Notes: generated by a model not told the origin, from the sequence alone. Counted from the stretch's first letter, positions 1 to 6,565 are shown. The stretch is DNA of 34,566 nt from Acidimicrobiia bacterium (GCA_025928935.1 JAICNB010000029.1:1-34566), one strand, 5' to 3'. Numbers and translations: made by a program.

Positions 1-408
1 CACCTCCGGGTCACCGCCGAGGATGCCGAGGACGTCCATGTCGCCCTCGATGGTCGCCTTCACCGAGTTGAGCTGGATGCCGCGGTTCTGGGCCACAGCA
101 GCGACCCCGGCGGTGAGACAGCTCGCCAGACCGACCAGCACGAACTCGACCGGGGTGGCCCCGTGGTCCTCCGAGGCGAACACCTCGGGATGGTCGGCGT
201 CAAAGCCGAACGTGGTGCGATGGGCTTGGTCGCCACCGAGGCCGAAGAACTCGGTCACCTCGGAGTAGCTGTGGGTCCCACCCTTCCATTCGGTAGAGGC
301 TTTCCAGGTGAACTGGGCCGCCTCCGGTGCATCTACCAGAGCCGTGCGCGCATCGAGCAGCGCCTGGACATTCACTCCGTTGTTGACCGGTACATCGGTC
401 GTAGTCAT
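1..408 (-). CDS. OsmC family protein (partial, C-terminus outside window)
   Basis: The reading frame starts with ATG at 408-406 and stays open to base 1 (136 codons, no stop), so the C-terminal part lies beyond the window. A strong ribosome site (AGGAGGA, about 411-419) precedes the ATG. The translation carries OsmC-fold features: the strand 'FTWKASTEWKGG', then 'TPVEFVLVGLASCLTAG' with the conserved helix Cys (C97), then the 'KATIEGDMDVLG' strand. The family includes peroxiredoxin-like enzymes (Ohr/OsmC) that reduce organic hydroperoxides with two cysteines in the cytoplasm, plus relatives lacking activity. The second cysteine would lie outside this window, so catalysis cannot be judged. The next gene upstream, the DUF1028 gene, is on the same strand about 300 bp away. 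The intervening leader is structured (see separate entries), suggesting its own regulation. Confidence 0.88.
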   Translation of the reverse strand, partial: MTTTDVPVNNGVNVQALLDARTALVDAPEAAQFTWKASTEWKGGTHSYSEVTEFFGLGGDQAHRTTFGFDADHPEVFASEDHGATPVEFVLVGLASCLTAGVAAVAQNRGIQLNSVKATIEGDMDVLGILGGDPEV

Positions 409-443
409 CTCTTCCTCCTGATCGTGATCGGATTCGGTCTGCG

Positions 444-523
444 GGACATCCATCGCGCCTGGCTCTCGGGAGCCGGATGTCCTATGAGCGGTTGAGATCT
501 GCCGCCCGGGGCACCCGAGAGCC
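444..523 (-). promoter_or_regulatory. Leader with two mutually exclusive hairpins upstream of OsmC gene
   Basis: On the minus strand the 10-mer GGCTCTCGGG (523-514) is a perfect complement of CCCGAGAGCC (470-461). The second arm can instead fold locally: GGACATCC (482-475) pairs with GGATGTCC (451-444), enclosing GGCTC/GAGCC (474-470 with 465-461) around a four-base loop. Both structures need bases 461-470, so only one can form at a time. The local hairpin ends about 25 nt before the OsmC ribosome site. The function and the direction of switching are inferred, not shown. Confidence 0.45.
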
Positions 524-538
524 GGGACAGACGCACAT
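482..538 (-). CDS. Possible 18-codon upstream ORF in the OsmC leader, two early Cys codons
   Basis: ATG at 538-536 opens a short frame reading MCVCPGSRVPRAADLNRS and ending in TAG at 484-482, 73 bp before the OsmC start. Two of its first four codons are Cys (TGC, TGT). No convincing Shine-Dalgarno precedes it, which is the main weakness. The frame spans one arm (514-523) of a long inverted repeat whose other arm lies just downstream (461-470). This is the layout expected of a translation-dependent attenuator. Cys-containing leader peptides upstream of sulfur and thiol genes are known from actinobacteria; applying that here is inference. Confidence 0.3.
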   Translation of the reverse strand: MCVCPGSRVPRAADLNRS

Positions 539-704
539 GAGCTCGGCGGTCTTCGTGAGATGGACCGCAGGGCGTGCCTGAAGGCTGTGCGTTGCTGTCA
601 CCATTTGACTTTCGGCTGCCACGACCTGAACCGAGAAGTTCAGCAGATGGCCCGGACCGCGTCAACGCTACGAGGTGGGGATCCTCCCCCATGGGTGCGG
701 TATC

Positions 705-1568
705 TCATCCTCGCGTGCCGCCACGCAGCTCACGAAGCACGACCGGGTCGACCCGCCCGTCGCCGACCCACCTCTCCTCGAGGTTGTGCCAGCCCAGCCA
801 GGCCTGGAGGTTGTCTTCGATTGTCTGCTCGGCGTCCCACCAGCCAATCGAGTCGAGAAGGCCACGCATCTCTGACCGTAGCTCATCGTCGAGTAACAAG
901 AGGTCTGCCTCCGCGCTCTTGTCGAAGTAGAGAGTGTGCAGGTCGAGCAGCCTCGAGAGCTCTTCGATGGGGCTCTCCGAGTGATCGACCCGGAGATCGA
1001 GCCACCGGTCATTGTTCCCGCCATAACCACCACCTGGTCGGACCACGAGGAGCGCCGCAGACTCCATCCCCCGCTTCTCACCGCCTGCCTCCTGTCCGGC
1101 ACCCAGTGCGGCGAGCAATCGGGCGGCCAGGTTCCCCTCCATCTCGGTGAAAGTCGCGGCCATCGCCGCCGGCACATCGGGAGAGGTCAGGATGTTGCCC
1201 TGGGCAGCGAAACCCGCACCTGAGACCCCGACGGCATGCTCGAAGCAGTCCTCCCCGGTGAACGTGGCGCTTTCGCCGTCGGCCGAGACGATCCCCACCT
1301 GACGGTGCTCACGCAACTCGTCGCCACCTACCAGCGTGTCGATCACGGCCTGCGGCGTGAGACCCGATTCGAGCAGGTCGAGACCTCTCCGACCGTAGGT
1401 GATCTCTGCGAAGGCCTGAGTGGCCACGGCACCCACTGCTCCCCGAGCCCAGGGGACGAAGGCGCCTACGGCGAGGAACTTCGACTGCACCGCCACCCCG
1501 CACTCCCCCGCCTCGGGGTCAACGCCGACGATCGAGTAGGTCGACGGCCCACTCGGATGCGATCGCAT
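705..1568 (-). CDS. DUF1028 family protein (Ntn-hydrolase-like fold)
   Basis: The 287-residue product opens with the DUF1028 hallmark 'YSIVGVDPEAGECGVAVQSK' (around residues 11-30) followed by 'FLAVGAFVPWARGAVGAVATQA'-type sequence, then 'GVSGAGFAAQGNIL', a conserved block of this family. The C-terminal part (about residues 210-287, with 'EQTIEDNLQAWLGWHNLEER') matches the extension commonly found in the family and described as a putative peptidoglycan-binding region. Length is normal for the family. DUF1028 proteins resemble Ntn hydrolases in their N-terminal fold, but no reaction is established. The start is ATG at 1568, 71 bp from the divergent LLM oxidoreductase gene, so the two probably share a promoter region. 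The ribosome site is weak; a later start is possible but would cut into the conserved strand. Confidence 0.9.
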   Translation of the reverse strand: MRSHPSGPSTYSIVGVDPEAGECGVAVQSKFLAVGAFVPWARGAVGAVATQAFAEITYGRRGLDLLESGLTPQAVIDTLVGGDELREHRQVGIVSADGESATFTGEDCFEHAVGVSGAGFAAQGNILTSPDVPAAMAATFTEMEGNLAARLLAALGAGQEAGGEKRGMESAALLVVRPGGGYGGNNDRWLDLRVDHSESPIEELSRLLDLHTLYFDKSAEADLLLLDDELRSEMRGLLDSIGWWDAEQTIEDNLQAWLGWHNLEERWVGDGRVDPVVLRELRGGTRG

Positions 1569-1639
1569 TCCGGGACGCTACCGGACGACGTGTCTCCCGA
1601 GAGCGGGAACACCAACGCCGGTCTGGGGTTGAACCGGAT

Positions 1640-2662
1640 GTGAAGAAGATCGGATTTCTCTCTTTCGGCCACTGGTCCCCCTCGCCCATGTCCCAGACTC
1701 GCTCCGGGTCCGACGCGCTCCTCCAGTCGATCGAGCTGGCCGTGGCTGCCGAGGAATTGGGCGCCGACGGTGCCTACTTTCGGGTCCACCACTTCGCCCG
1801 TCAGCTCGGCTCGCCATTCCCGCTGCTCGCTGCAGTCGGTGCCCGCACCAGCCGGATCGAGATCGGCACCGCTGTCATCGACATGAGATATGAGAACCCG
1901 CTCTACATGGCGGAGGACGCGGGGGCGGCCGACCTCATCGCCGGTGGGAGGTTGCAGCTGGGAATCTCCCGAGGTTCGCCCGAGCAGGTCATCGACGGAT
2001 GGCGCTACTTCGGGTATGCGCCGACGGAGGGCGACACCGACGCCGACATGGCGCGGAGGAACGCAGAGGTGTTTCTCCGTGTCATCGAGGGCGGCGGCTT
2101 CGCCCAACCCAATCCGCAGCCGATGTTCCCCAACCCTCCAGGTTTGCTCCGTGTCGAGCCCTATTCGGAGGGGTTGCGGGAGCGCATCTGGTGGGGCTCC
2201 GGCTCCAATGCAACTGCCCGCTGGGCGGCCGAGCTGGGGATGAACCTGCAGAGCTCGACCCTGAAGGACGACGAGAGCGGCAAGCCGTTCCATGTGCAGC
2301 AGGCGGAGCAGATCCAGGAATACCGCCAGGCCTGGAATGAGGCGGGACACGAGCGTGAGCCACGGGTCTCGGTCAGCCGCAGCATCTTCGCACTCGTATC
2401 AGATGAGGACCGGGCGTATTTCGGGCACGAGCGCGACGACCAGGACACCATCGGCATGATCGACGCCAACACCCGAGCGATCTTCGGTCGCAGCTACTCC
2501 GCCGAGCCGGATGTCCTCGTCCCGAGACTGAAGGAGGACGAGGCAATCGCCACCGCCGACACCCTCTTGCTGACCGTGCCCAACCAGCTCGGCGTCGATT
2601 ACAACGCCCACGTCATAGAGAGCATCCTCACCCACGTCGCTCCCGAGCTGGGTTGGCGCTGA
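1640..2662 (+). CDS. LLM class flavin-dependent oxidoreductase
   Basis: The 340-residue protein has the luciferase-like (bacterial luciferase / F420-dependent) layout: first strand 'KKIGFLSFGHW', then 'AVAAEELGADGAYFRVHHF', 'IEIGTAVIDMRYENPLYMAEDAGAADLIAGGRLQLGISRG' split over residues of the TIM barrel, and a C-terminal half with 'DEAIATADTLLLTVPNQLGVDYNAHVIESIL'-like content. Such enzymes use FMNH2 or F420 to reduce or oxygenate small substrates; cofactor and substrate cannot be read from the sequence. The start chosen is GTG at 1640 because the first beta strand begins immediately after it; no Shine-Dalgarno is visible, so the message may be leaderless. The gene is divergent from the DUF1028 gene and is followed by a weak hairpin at 2669-2689. 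Confidence 0.9.
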   Translation: MKKIGFLSFGHWSPSPMSQTRSGSDALLQSIELAVAAEELGADGAYFRVHHFARQLGSPFPLLAAVGARTSRIEIGTAVIDMRYENPLYMAEDAGAADLIAGGRLQLGISRGSPEQVIDGWRYFGYAPTEGDTDADMARRNAEVFLRVIEGGGFAQPNPQPMFPNPPGLLRVEPYSEGLRERIWWGSGSNATARWAAELGMNLQSSTLKDDESGKPFHVQQAEQIQEYRQAWNEAGHEREPRVSVSRSIFALVSDEDRAYFGHERDDQDTIGMIDANTRAIFGRSYSAEPDVLVPRLKEDEAIATADTLLLTVPNQLGVDYNAHVIESILTHVAPELGWR

Positions 2663-2668
2663 CTTCCC

Positions 2669-2689
2669 CCAGTGGTGGGAACTCACTGG
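2669..2689 (+). terminator. Weak hairpin after LLM oxidoreductase
   Basis: CCAGTG (2669-2674) and CACTGG (2684-2689) form a 6-bp stem with a 9-nt loop, seven bases after the LLM stop codon. There is no T tract, so termination is only a suggestion from position. Confidence 0.3.
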
Positions 2690-2762
2690 CCAGTCGTGCG
2701 CCGAATGAGTCCCCCGACGGATACAGAGGTGCCCGTCGAGCACCGAAGATGCAGACACGACC

Positions 2763-3770
2763 ATGCCGAGGACAGATTCGACCAGGTCACTACCTCGTTC
2801 CCGACGATGGGTGTGGCTCACCGCTCTGGCTGGCTGTCTCGTCCTTCTCGCCGCTTTGCCTGTCCCCTGGCTGGTGGCCCGGACCCCCAACCCGCCGGGC
2901 ATGGCCTGGCGGCTCGACGGGCGTCTCCAGTTGGACGGAGAAACCATCGATCCTCCTGGTGTGTGGATCGGTCTGACCGCCGGGCGACCACCACTGGTGG
3001 CCGAGGTGGTCTGGAGTTGGCTCGACCCTGACATCGATAGCCCGAGGGACATGAGGGACGGCTCGATGTTCGACACCCCAGCCCTCGCCGAGCCGGCCGC
3101 CATGGCCGTCGGTCTGGCTCTTGCGGGTCGGGTCGTCGACGTCTCGACCATCGTCGAGGCGCGTCAGCCACTGGTAGCGGGTCTCCCAGCCCGAGTCGCC
3201 GTTTCGAAAGTGAATGGACGCGCCATCGTCAACGACGACGACTGGGCACACTCCCTGGCCGGCCTGGGCGATCTCAACGAGTTCGTATCCGTTGACGGCG
3301 ACGTATTTGGCTTCACCGGGACCACGTTCCCCTATGAGGTGGTGGACCTGATGCACGCACCCACCGACCTCGAGGTGTCCCTGACCGGATGGGGAAGGCT
3401 CGTTCCGATTGGCTGGTATCGAAAGCTGGCACTGGGCAACTCCAACGGACTGCTCCTCGGCCTGGCCGCCTATTCACAGGCCTCTGGTGAGAATCTCGCC
3501 CTTGGCCGTGTCATTGGCGGAACCGGTGTCCTCAGAGAGGACGGGTCTGTTGGGCCGGTCGGTGGCCTTGCGGCCAAGACCCGGGCGGCACACAGAGCCG
3601 GCGCCGATGTGATGATCTACCCGGCGGGCCAGAGTTGTTTGGTCGCGGCGTCACTCGACCCGTCCAGCGGTATGGCGGCAGTTCCCGTGGCGAGTCTTTC
3701 CGAGGCCATCACGGTCCTACGCGGTGACACACCGGCTCGGCTACCCGACCTGTCTCTTTGTGCCGACTGA
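2763..3770 (+). CDS. Membrane-anchored Lon-like (S16 family) serine protease
   Basis: The 335-residue protein has a basic N-terminus, one transmembrane segment (about residues 16-38) and an extracytoplasmic body. Residues 222-290 carry the Lon proteolytic core: 'GNSNGLLLGLAAYSQ' with the candidate nucleophile S227, 'GRVIGGTGVLREDGSVGPVGG', and 'AAKTRAAHRAGADV' with the candidate general base K272. The S-K spacing of 45 is close to that of Lon. The architecture resembles the YlbL/PDZ-Lon proteins of Gram-positive bacteria, which lack the AAA+ module. The PDZ region (about 125-205) is only faintly recognisable ('PARVAVSKVNG'). Usual family sequence is G-P-S-A-G around the serine; here it is G-N-S-N-G. 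The start ATG at 2763 is the only one preceding the TM segment with its positive flank. It stands alone; the substrate is unknown. Confidence 0.78.
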   Translation: MPRTDSTRSLPRSRRWVWLTALAGCLVLLAALPVPWLVARTPNPPGMAWRLDGRLQLDGETIDPPGVWIGLTAGRPPLVAEVVWSWLDPDIDSPRDMRDGSMFDTPALAEPAAMAVGLALAGRVVDVSTIVEARQPLVAGLPARVAVSKVNGRAIVNDDDWAHSLAGLGDLNEFVSVDGDVFGFTGTTFPYEVVDLMHAPTDLEVSLTGWGRLVPIGWYRKLALGNSNGLLLGLAAYSQASGENLALGRVIGGTGVLREDGSVGPVGGLAAKTRAAHRAGADVMIYPAGQSCLVAASLDPSSGMAAVPVASLSEAITVLRGDTPARLPDLSLCAD

Positions 3771-3789
3771 CGGCTCGAGCAACGAGACT

Positions 3790-3804
3790 CCAGGTAATAC
3801 CTGG
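3790..3804. promoter_or_regulatory. 15-bp perfect palindrome between protease gene and islet
   Basis: CCAGGTA-A-TACCTGG is a perfect inverted repeat with a single central base. It lies 20 bp after the protease stop codon and 10 bp before the tRNA-Ala 3'-end copy that bounds the islet. It could be an operator for a dimeric repressor of the nuclease gene starting at 3882, or a short terminator hairpin (6-bp stem, AAT loop). Sequence alone does not decide. Confidence 0.4.
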
Positions 3805-3813
3805 GGTTATCGT

Positions 3814-3857
3814 GGGTGGGGCTGAGCGGATTTGAACCCCTGACCTTTGGCTGCCAG
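3814..3857 (-). repeat. Imperfect direct repeat of tRNA-Ala 3' half (att-like, distal copy)
   Basis: Read on the minus strand, this stretch matches the tRNA-Ala(GGC) gene from the anticodon loop (CTGGCAG) through the T arm (GGGGTTCAAATCC) to the 3' acceptor strand (CAGCCCC-ACC). It differs from 6440-6484 at four positions plus one single-base gap. The sequence upstream of the loop has no tRNA character: no matching anticodon stem, D arm or 5' acceptor. It is therefore a fragment, not a functional tRNA. Confidence 0.7.
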
Positions 3858-3881
3858 AGGCTCTAGAACGATGCCGCCAGA

Positions 3882-5141
3882 ATGGTCATGATGAGCAGCG
3901 ATGCCCCGGTAGGGGTCATGGCCGGGGACCGCTTGTTGACTGGCGTCCGCATCACCGGGTTCCGGACCTTGAGAGAGGCCAGCTTCCGCCCCGGACACGT
4001 TTCCGCGCTCGTCGGGGAACCAGGAACCGGGAAGTCGAACCTCCTCGCCGCGATCCGGACAGCCCTCGACCCAGAAGCGGCCCCGCCGGCACCCCGAGAC
4101 GTCGCTAGAGCCACCGCCCCACCAATCAAGATCGAGGTCGAGACTGTAGGAGGTGCCTCGTGCACCCTGGAAGCCGATCCGCCGACGATGTCCCGGGGCG
4201 CACACGGCGATCTGCCCCCTGTCCTTTACCTCCCTGCCCACCTTCGCTCTACACGGATCGTCGAGAGCCACGCCTCGGCCGCCCCGGAGGCCGAGGCTGC
4301 GAGCCGGCTGTTCCGCGAGGCCGTCCGCCGGGATGGCGCCCCGGACCAAGATCTGGAGTACCCGCCGGGTACGGCCGAAGCGGCCCACGGGCTGATCGCC
4401 GCCCTGGAAGCATGGCAACGAGTCGAGTTGGCCGGGCTGGTCGTCCTCATCGAAGAGCCCGAGCTCTACCTGCCCCCACAGTCCCAGAGGTACCTGTACC
4501 GGTTGGTGCGCGGATTGGGGGAGGCGGGCAACCAGATCCTCTACTCCACCCACTCCCCCAGCTTCCTCAACGTGGCCCGTCTTCACGAGCTGGTCCTCAC
4601 CGAACATGACCCGACGGTGGGCACACGACTCTTCCAACCCGAGCCCCTCCCCACCGACAGCGAGTTCCGGGCCTACTCCGAGTTCGACGCCACCCGCAGC
4701 GAGCTGTTCATGGGCCGGGCCGCCATCCTCGTCGAAGGCCAGACCGAGCGACTCGCTCTCCCCTTCGTCTTCCGGACCCTGGGATACGACCCCGACCGGG
4801 AGCGGATCTCCATCATCGAATGCGGCGGAAAGCCCAACATCCCACTCATCGCCCAAGTGGCGAAGGCGGTCGGGGTTCCGTTCGTCGCCGTCCACGACCG
4901 CGATGCCCCCAGTGGCGGGAGACCCATTCAGGCAGAACAGCGGCTCAACCGTCTGATCGGCGAGATCGCCGGTCCCAACCGGGTCGAGCTCACGCCCGAT
5001 TTCGAAGGGGTCGCCGGGCTCCGGGGGCGCAAGAACAAGCCGGCCCGGGCGTGGAACAGCTTCTCTAGCCTCCGACCCGAAGAGGTACCCGCACCGCTGG
5101 CCCGGATCGTCCACATGGCAGTGGCCCAAGCCCGAACCTGA
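3882..5141 (+). CDS. OLD-family ATPase with TOPRIM nuclease domain (compact)
   Basis: The 419-residue protein has the order seen in OLD (overcoming lysogenization defect) nucleases. An ABC-type N-terminal strand is followed by Walker A GEPGTGKSN (45-53), Walker B VVLIEEPE (187-194), and the H-loop STHS (222-225). A C-terminal TOPRIM domain has E285 in 'ILVEGQTE', a glycine-rich 'ECGGKPN' turn (313-319) and the DxD pair D339/D341 in 'VHDRD'. OLD proteins are ATP-regulated DNA nucleases often found in phage-defence loci; class 1 members act alone. At 419 residues it is shorter than typical single-protein members (about 550-650), and the ABC signature (LSxGE-like) is not visible before Walker B: that region reads 'PPGTAEAAHGLIAALE'. 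ATG 3882 lies 25 bp from the att-like repeat and lacks a Shine-Dalgarno. ATG 3918, with GGGG just upstream, is an alternative start. Confidence 0.8.
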   Translation: MVMMSSDAPVGVMAGDRLLTGVRITGFRTLREASFRPGHVSALVGEPGTGKSNLLAAIRTALDPEAAPPAPRDVARATAPPIKIEVETVGGASCTLEADPPTMSRGAHGDLPPVLYLPAHLRSTRIVESHASAAPEAEAASRLFREAVRRDGAPDQDLEYPPGTAEAAHGLIAALEAWQRVELAGLVVLIEEPELYLPPQSQRYLYRLVRGLGEAGNQILYSTHSPSFLNVARLHELVLTEHDPTVGTRLFQPEPLPTDSEFRAYSEFDATRSELFMGRAAILVEGQTERLALPFVFRTLGYDPDRERISIIECGGKPNIPLIAQVAKAVGVPFVAVHDRDAPSGGRPIQAEQRLNRLIGEIAGPNRVELTPDFEGVAGLRGRKNKPARAWNSFSSLRPEEVPAPLARIVHMAVAQART

Positions 5142-5753
5142 GCCCGTCGTGCCTGGCGGAGGGAGACCTTGTGGTTCTTCTCGTCCGCCCGGCCGAGAGC
5201 GCAGATGGTGTGAGCCCCAGGTCGACCGAGGCTCGCTCGGTCAAAGCCTGAGAACCGGGTGCCGCAGCACCATGATCCTCAGCCGCCCAAAGATGAAGAT
5301 AGGCGGCTCCCAAATCGTCAAGAGCAGCCGAATACCGCTTGGTTGCCTGCCTAATCCTCTTGCGGAGTTCCTGACGTCTCTCCCCATGCTTCCCGATGAT
5401 GGCACCGAGCCCTTGCGATGCGTGGAGTTGAGAGAGAACCCCCTACTCGCCGGTCATTGCAGTGATTCGACGGACGGGGGTTTCTCAGGTGCGGTTTCTG
5501 ACGGACACTTCGAGGAGTGCCACCGCACGTCAGGCACCCAAGCCGGGAGGTAGCTCGGTACTCCGGACAGGGTGAGGCGTCTTTCTGCAAATTCTCTCCT
5601 GGTGGCTGCGTTCAGCGGGTCATCTGCGGCGACGACTAGTGGGGGCACCTGCGACCAGTAGATCAACACACTGAGGAGGGAGATAGGCCGGCAGCGAGTA
5701 ACAGCGGGTCATTGATCCGGCAAGGATGCTGTCGCCTCGGACCGATGCGAGTT
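5142..5753. other. 612-bp stretch with no convincing gene (possible gene remnants)
   Basis: No frame here has both a good start and protein-like composition throughout. Two minus-strand stretches look partly protein-like. An open frame from 5442 down into the nuclease gene reads through a helical, basic patch (GERRQELRKRIRQATKRY), but a stop at 5445-5443 cuts it from any upstream start. A frame at 5669-5454 begins MLIYWSQVPPLVV with a GTG start and no ribosome site. They are in different frames and may be remnants of decayed genes. Sampled G+C is about 55%, lower than the flanking chromosome. Confidence 0.4.
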
Positions 5754-6002
5754 CTACGTCAGTTTTCGACGGCCGTGACCCGGGTTGCGGCTACTCGTCG
5801 GCCTGGTGTGTTTGCCACGTTGGATGTTTTCGGGTGGCTCTGGGTCGGCATAGGTTCCGCATGATTCGGACATCGTGCCAACGTGCACCCACGGCGTTTT
5901 AGTGTTCGCTCTGACTATCCACTCGCCGCAATGCCGACACAGGGCGTCGGGTTTACTAGACATCGATGCCATATCGGTATCGAGTTGAAATTTCTGTACC
6001 AC
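5754..6002 (-). CDS. Small hypothetical protein with CxxC (zinc-ribbon-like half)
   Basis: The frame encodes 82 residues with 'ALCRHCGEWIV' (C22, C25), then 'PWVHVGTMSESCGTYADPEPPE' character across residues 37-58 with a third Cys (C48). Short proteins with a CxxCG-x-W/I ... W-V-H ... C layout are frequent as unnamed actinobacterial ORFs and probably bind one metal ion; function is unknown. The start is uncertain: GTG 6002, ATG 5972 or ATG 5963, none with a clear ribosome site. If ATG 5963 is used, the gene is divergent from the plus-strand ORF at 5966 with only two bases between the start codons. The gene lies inside the tRNA-Ala islet. Confidence 0.5.
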   Translation of the reverse strand: MVQKFQLDTDMASMSSKPDALCRHCGEWIVRANTKTPWVHVGTMSESCGTYADPEPPENIQRGKHTRPTSSRNPGHGRRKLT

Positions 6003-6439
6003 CGCGGCCCTGCCCGTCGCCCCGGTCCTGGGCTGAAGTCACCGTGGCAATGGCCGCCATGCTCGAGGCCCTCGCCAACGACGAGCCACCCGATCAGCTC
6101 CGAGGCTCGCCTGAGTGGAAGGACGCGAGGGCGTGGGCGTGGGTCATGCGAACTGGCGAGCTGACCGGCACCGGATCACGTCATGCCTGGCGGCCACGAC
6201 CATGCGAAAGGAATACCCCCGAATCCTCACCTGTGCAGGTTCCCCGGTGCGAGGCGGGACTCTTGGCCCTTAACTCACTCGCAAAAGAAGAACACCAGAA
6301 GACACCTCGGACTTGCCCACCCGGCCAGCTGGCTGCGAGGTCCGAGGCAGCGAAGGAGCAGACATGGCGGGCACATCCAGAAGGCTCCGATTGGGGGTCA
6401 CGGCAAGGGGCCACGGCTGTCCATTTCAGGAGACAGTGA
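5966..6439 (+). CDS. Doubtful hypothetical protein (157 aa), N-terminal part most protein-like
   Basis: The first 70 residues look like a real protein: 'YRYRVEISVPP', an amphipathic segment 'WAEVTVAMAAMLEALAND', and 'SPEWKDARAWAWVMRTGELTG'. The rest turns rich in Arg, Pro and Ser with no visible pattern and runs to the edge of the tRNA-Ala gene, so the frame may be a broken gene whose 3' part was lost when the islet formed. There is no Shine-Dalgarno at the ATG (5966). I recognise no family. It may be non-coding. Confidence 0.28.
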   Translation: MPYRYRVEISVPPRPCPSPRSWAEVTVAMAAMLEALANDEPPDQLRGSPEWKDARAWAWVMRTGELTGTGSRHAWRPRPCERNTPESSPVQVPRCEAGLLALNSLAKEEHQKTPRTCPPGQLAARSEAAKEQTWRAHPEGSDWGSRQGATAVHFRRQ

Positions 6440-6484
6440 GGGTGGAGCTGAGGGGATTTGAACCCCTGACCCCTTGACTGCCAG
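6440..6484 (-). repeat. tRNA-Ala 3' half, proximal att-like repeat
   Basis: This is the functional tRNA-Ala(GGC) from the anticodon loop to the discriminator plus CC and one flanking base. It matches 3814-3857 with four mismatches and one single-base gap, in the same orientation, 2.6 kb away. Confidence 0.7.
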
Positions 6485-6516
6485 TCAAGTGCTCTGCCAG
6501 GCTGAGCTACAGCCCC
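6443..6516 (-). tRNA. tRNA-Ala(GGC)
   Basis: It folds into a full cloverleaf: acceptor GGGGCTG with CAGCTCC, D stem GCTC/GAGC, anticodon stem CTTGA/TCAAG with loop CTGGCAG (anticodon GGC, reading GCC), T arm AGGGG-TTCAAAT-CCCCT, discriminator A73. The G3-U70 wobble pair, the main alanine identity element, is present. CC but not CCA is encoded at 6442-6441. TAAAAT at 6537-6532, 15 nt upstream of the 5' end, is a reasonable -10 box. The gene lies 49 bp downstream of rsfS on the same strand and forms one boundary of the islet. Confidence 0.97.
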
Positions 6517-6565
6517 ATGATGGGAACGGCCATTTTATTCGGCCGAAGGGACCAACACTGAATCG

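Larger units (their letters stand above)
3814..6484. mobile_element. Putative tRNA-Ala-bounded islet (about 2.67 kb)
   Basis: The segment is bracketed by direct repeats: the 3' half of tRNA-Ala(GGC) at 6440-6484 and an imperfect copy at 3814-3857 in the same orientation. Similarity starts exactly at the anticodon loop and runs through the tRNA 3' end, the usual footprint of tyrosine-integrase attachment sites. Inside are an OLD-family nuclease gene, a small Cys-containing ORF and more than 1 kb of weakly coding DNA with lower G+C (55-58% in sampled lines against about 67% in a sampled gap line). No integrase gene is recognisable, so the islet would be immobile or decayed. The repeat has about five differences, implying an old event or an att site that came from a related tRNA. 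Confidence 0.5.

Noticed and set aside
444-523. Possible SAM-type riboswitch in the OsmC leader (GTGCCCCGGG resembles part of SAM-IV)
   Set aside because: Only this short block agrees; the upstream core and junction sequences of SAM-IV are missing, and the overlapping short ORF explains the region as well.
405-692. Minus-strand 95-codon frame overlapping the OsmC leader, containing RRAHVRLSRLSG (resembles actinobacterial leader peptides)
   Set aside because: No start codon or ribosome site lies near the motif and composition is that of a shadow frame; its TGA overlaps the OsmC ATG, probably by chance.
3814-3880. A second complete tRNA gene
   Set aside because: Only the 3' half from the anticodon loop onward is present; no anticodon stem partner, D arm or 5' acceptor strand can be found.
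3807-5129. 440-residue minus frame opposite the OLD nuclease
   Set aside because: Antisense shadow; no motif, while the plus frame has all ATPase and TOPRIM motifs.
5065-5442. Minus-strand frame with helical basic patch as an integrase or transposase remnant
   Set aside because: No catalytic motif is visible, there is no start codon other than TTG, and the frame runs antisense into the nuclease gene; kept only as a possible relic.
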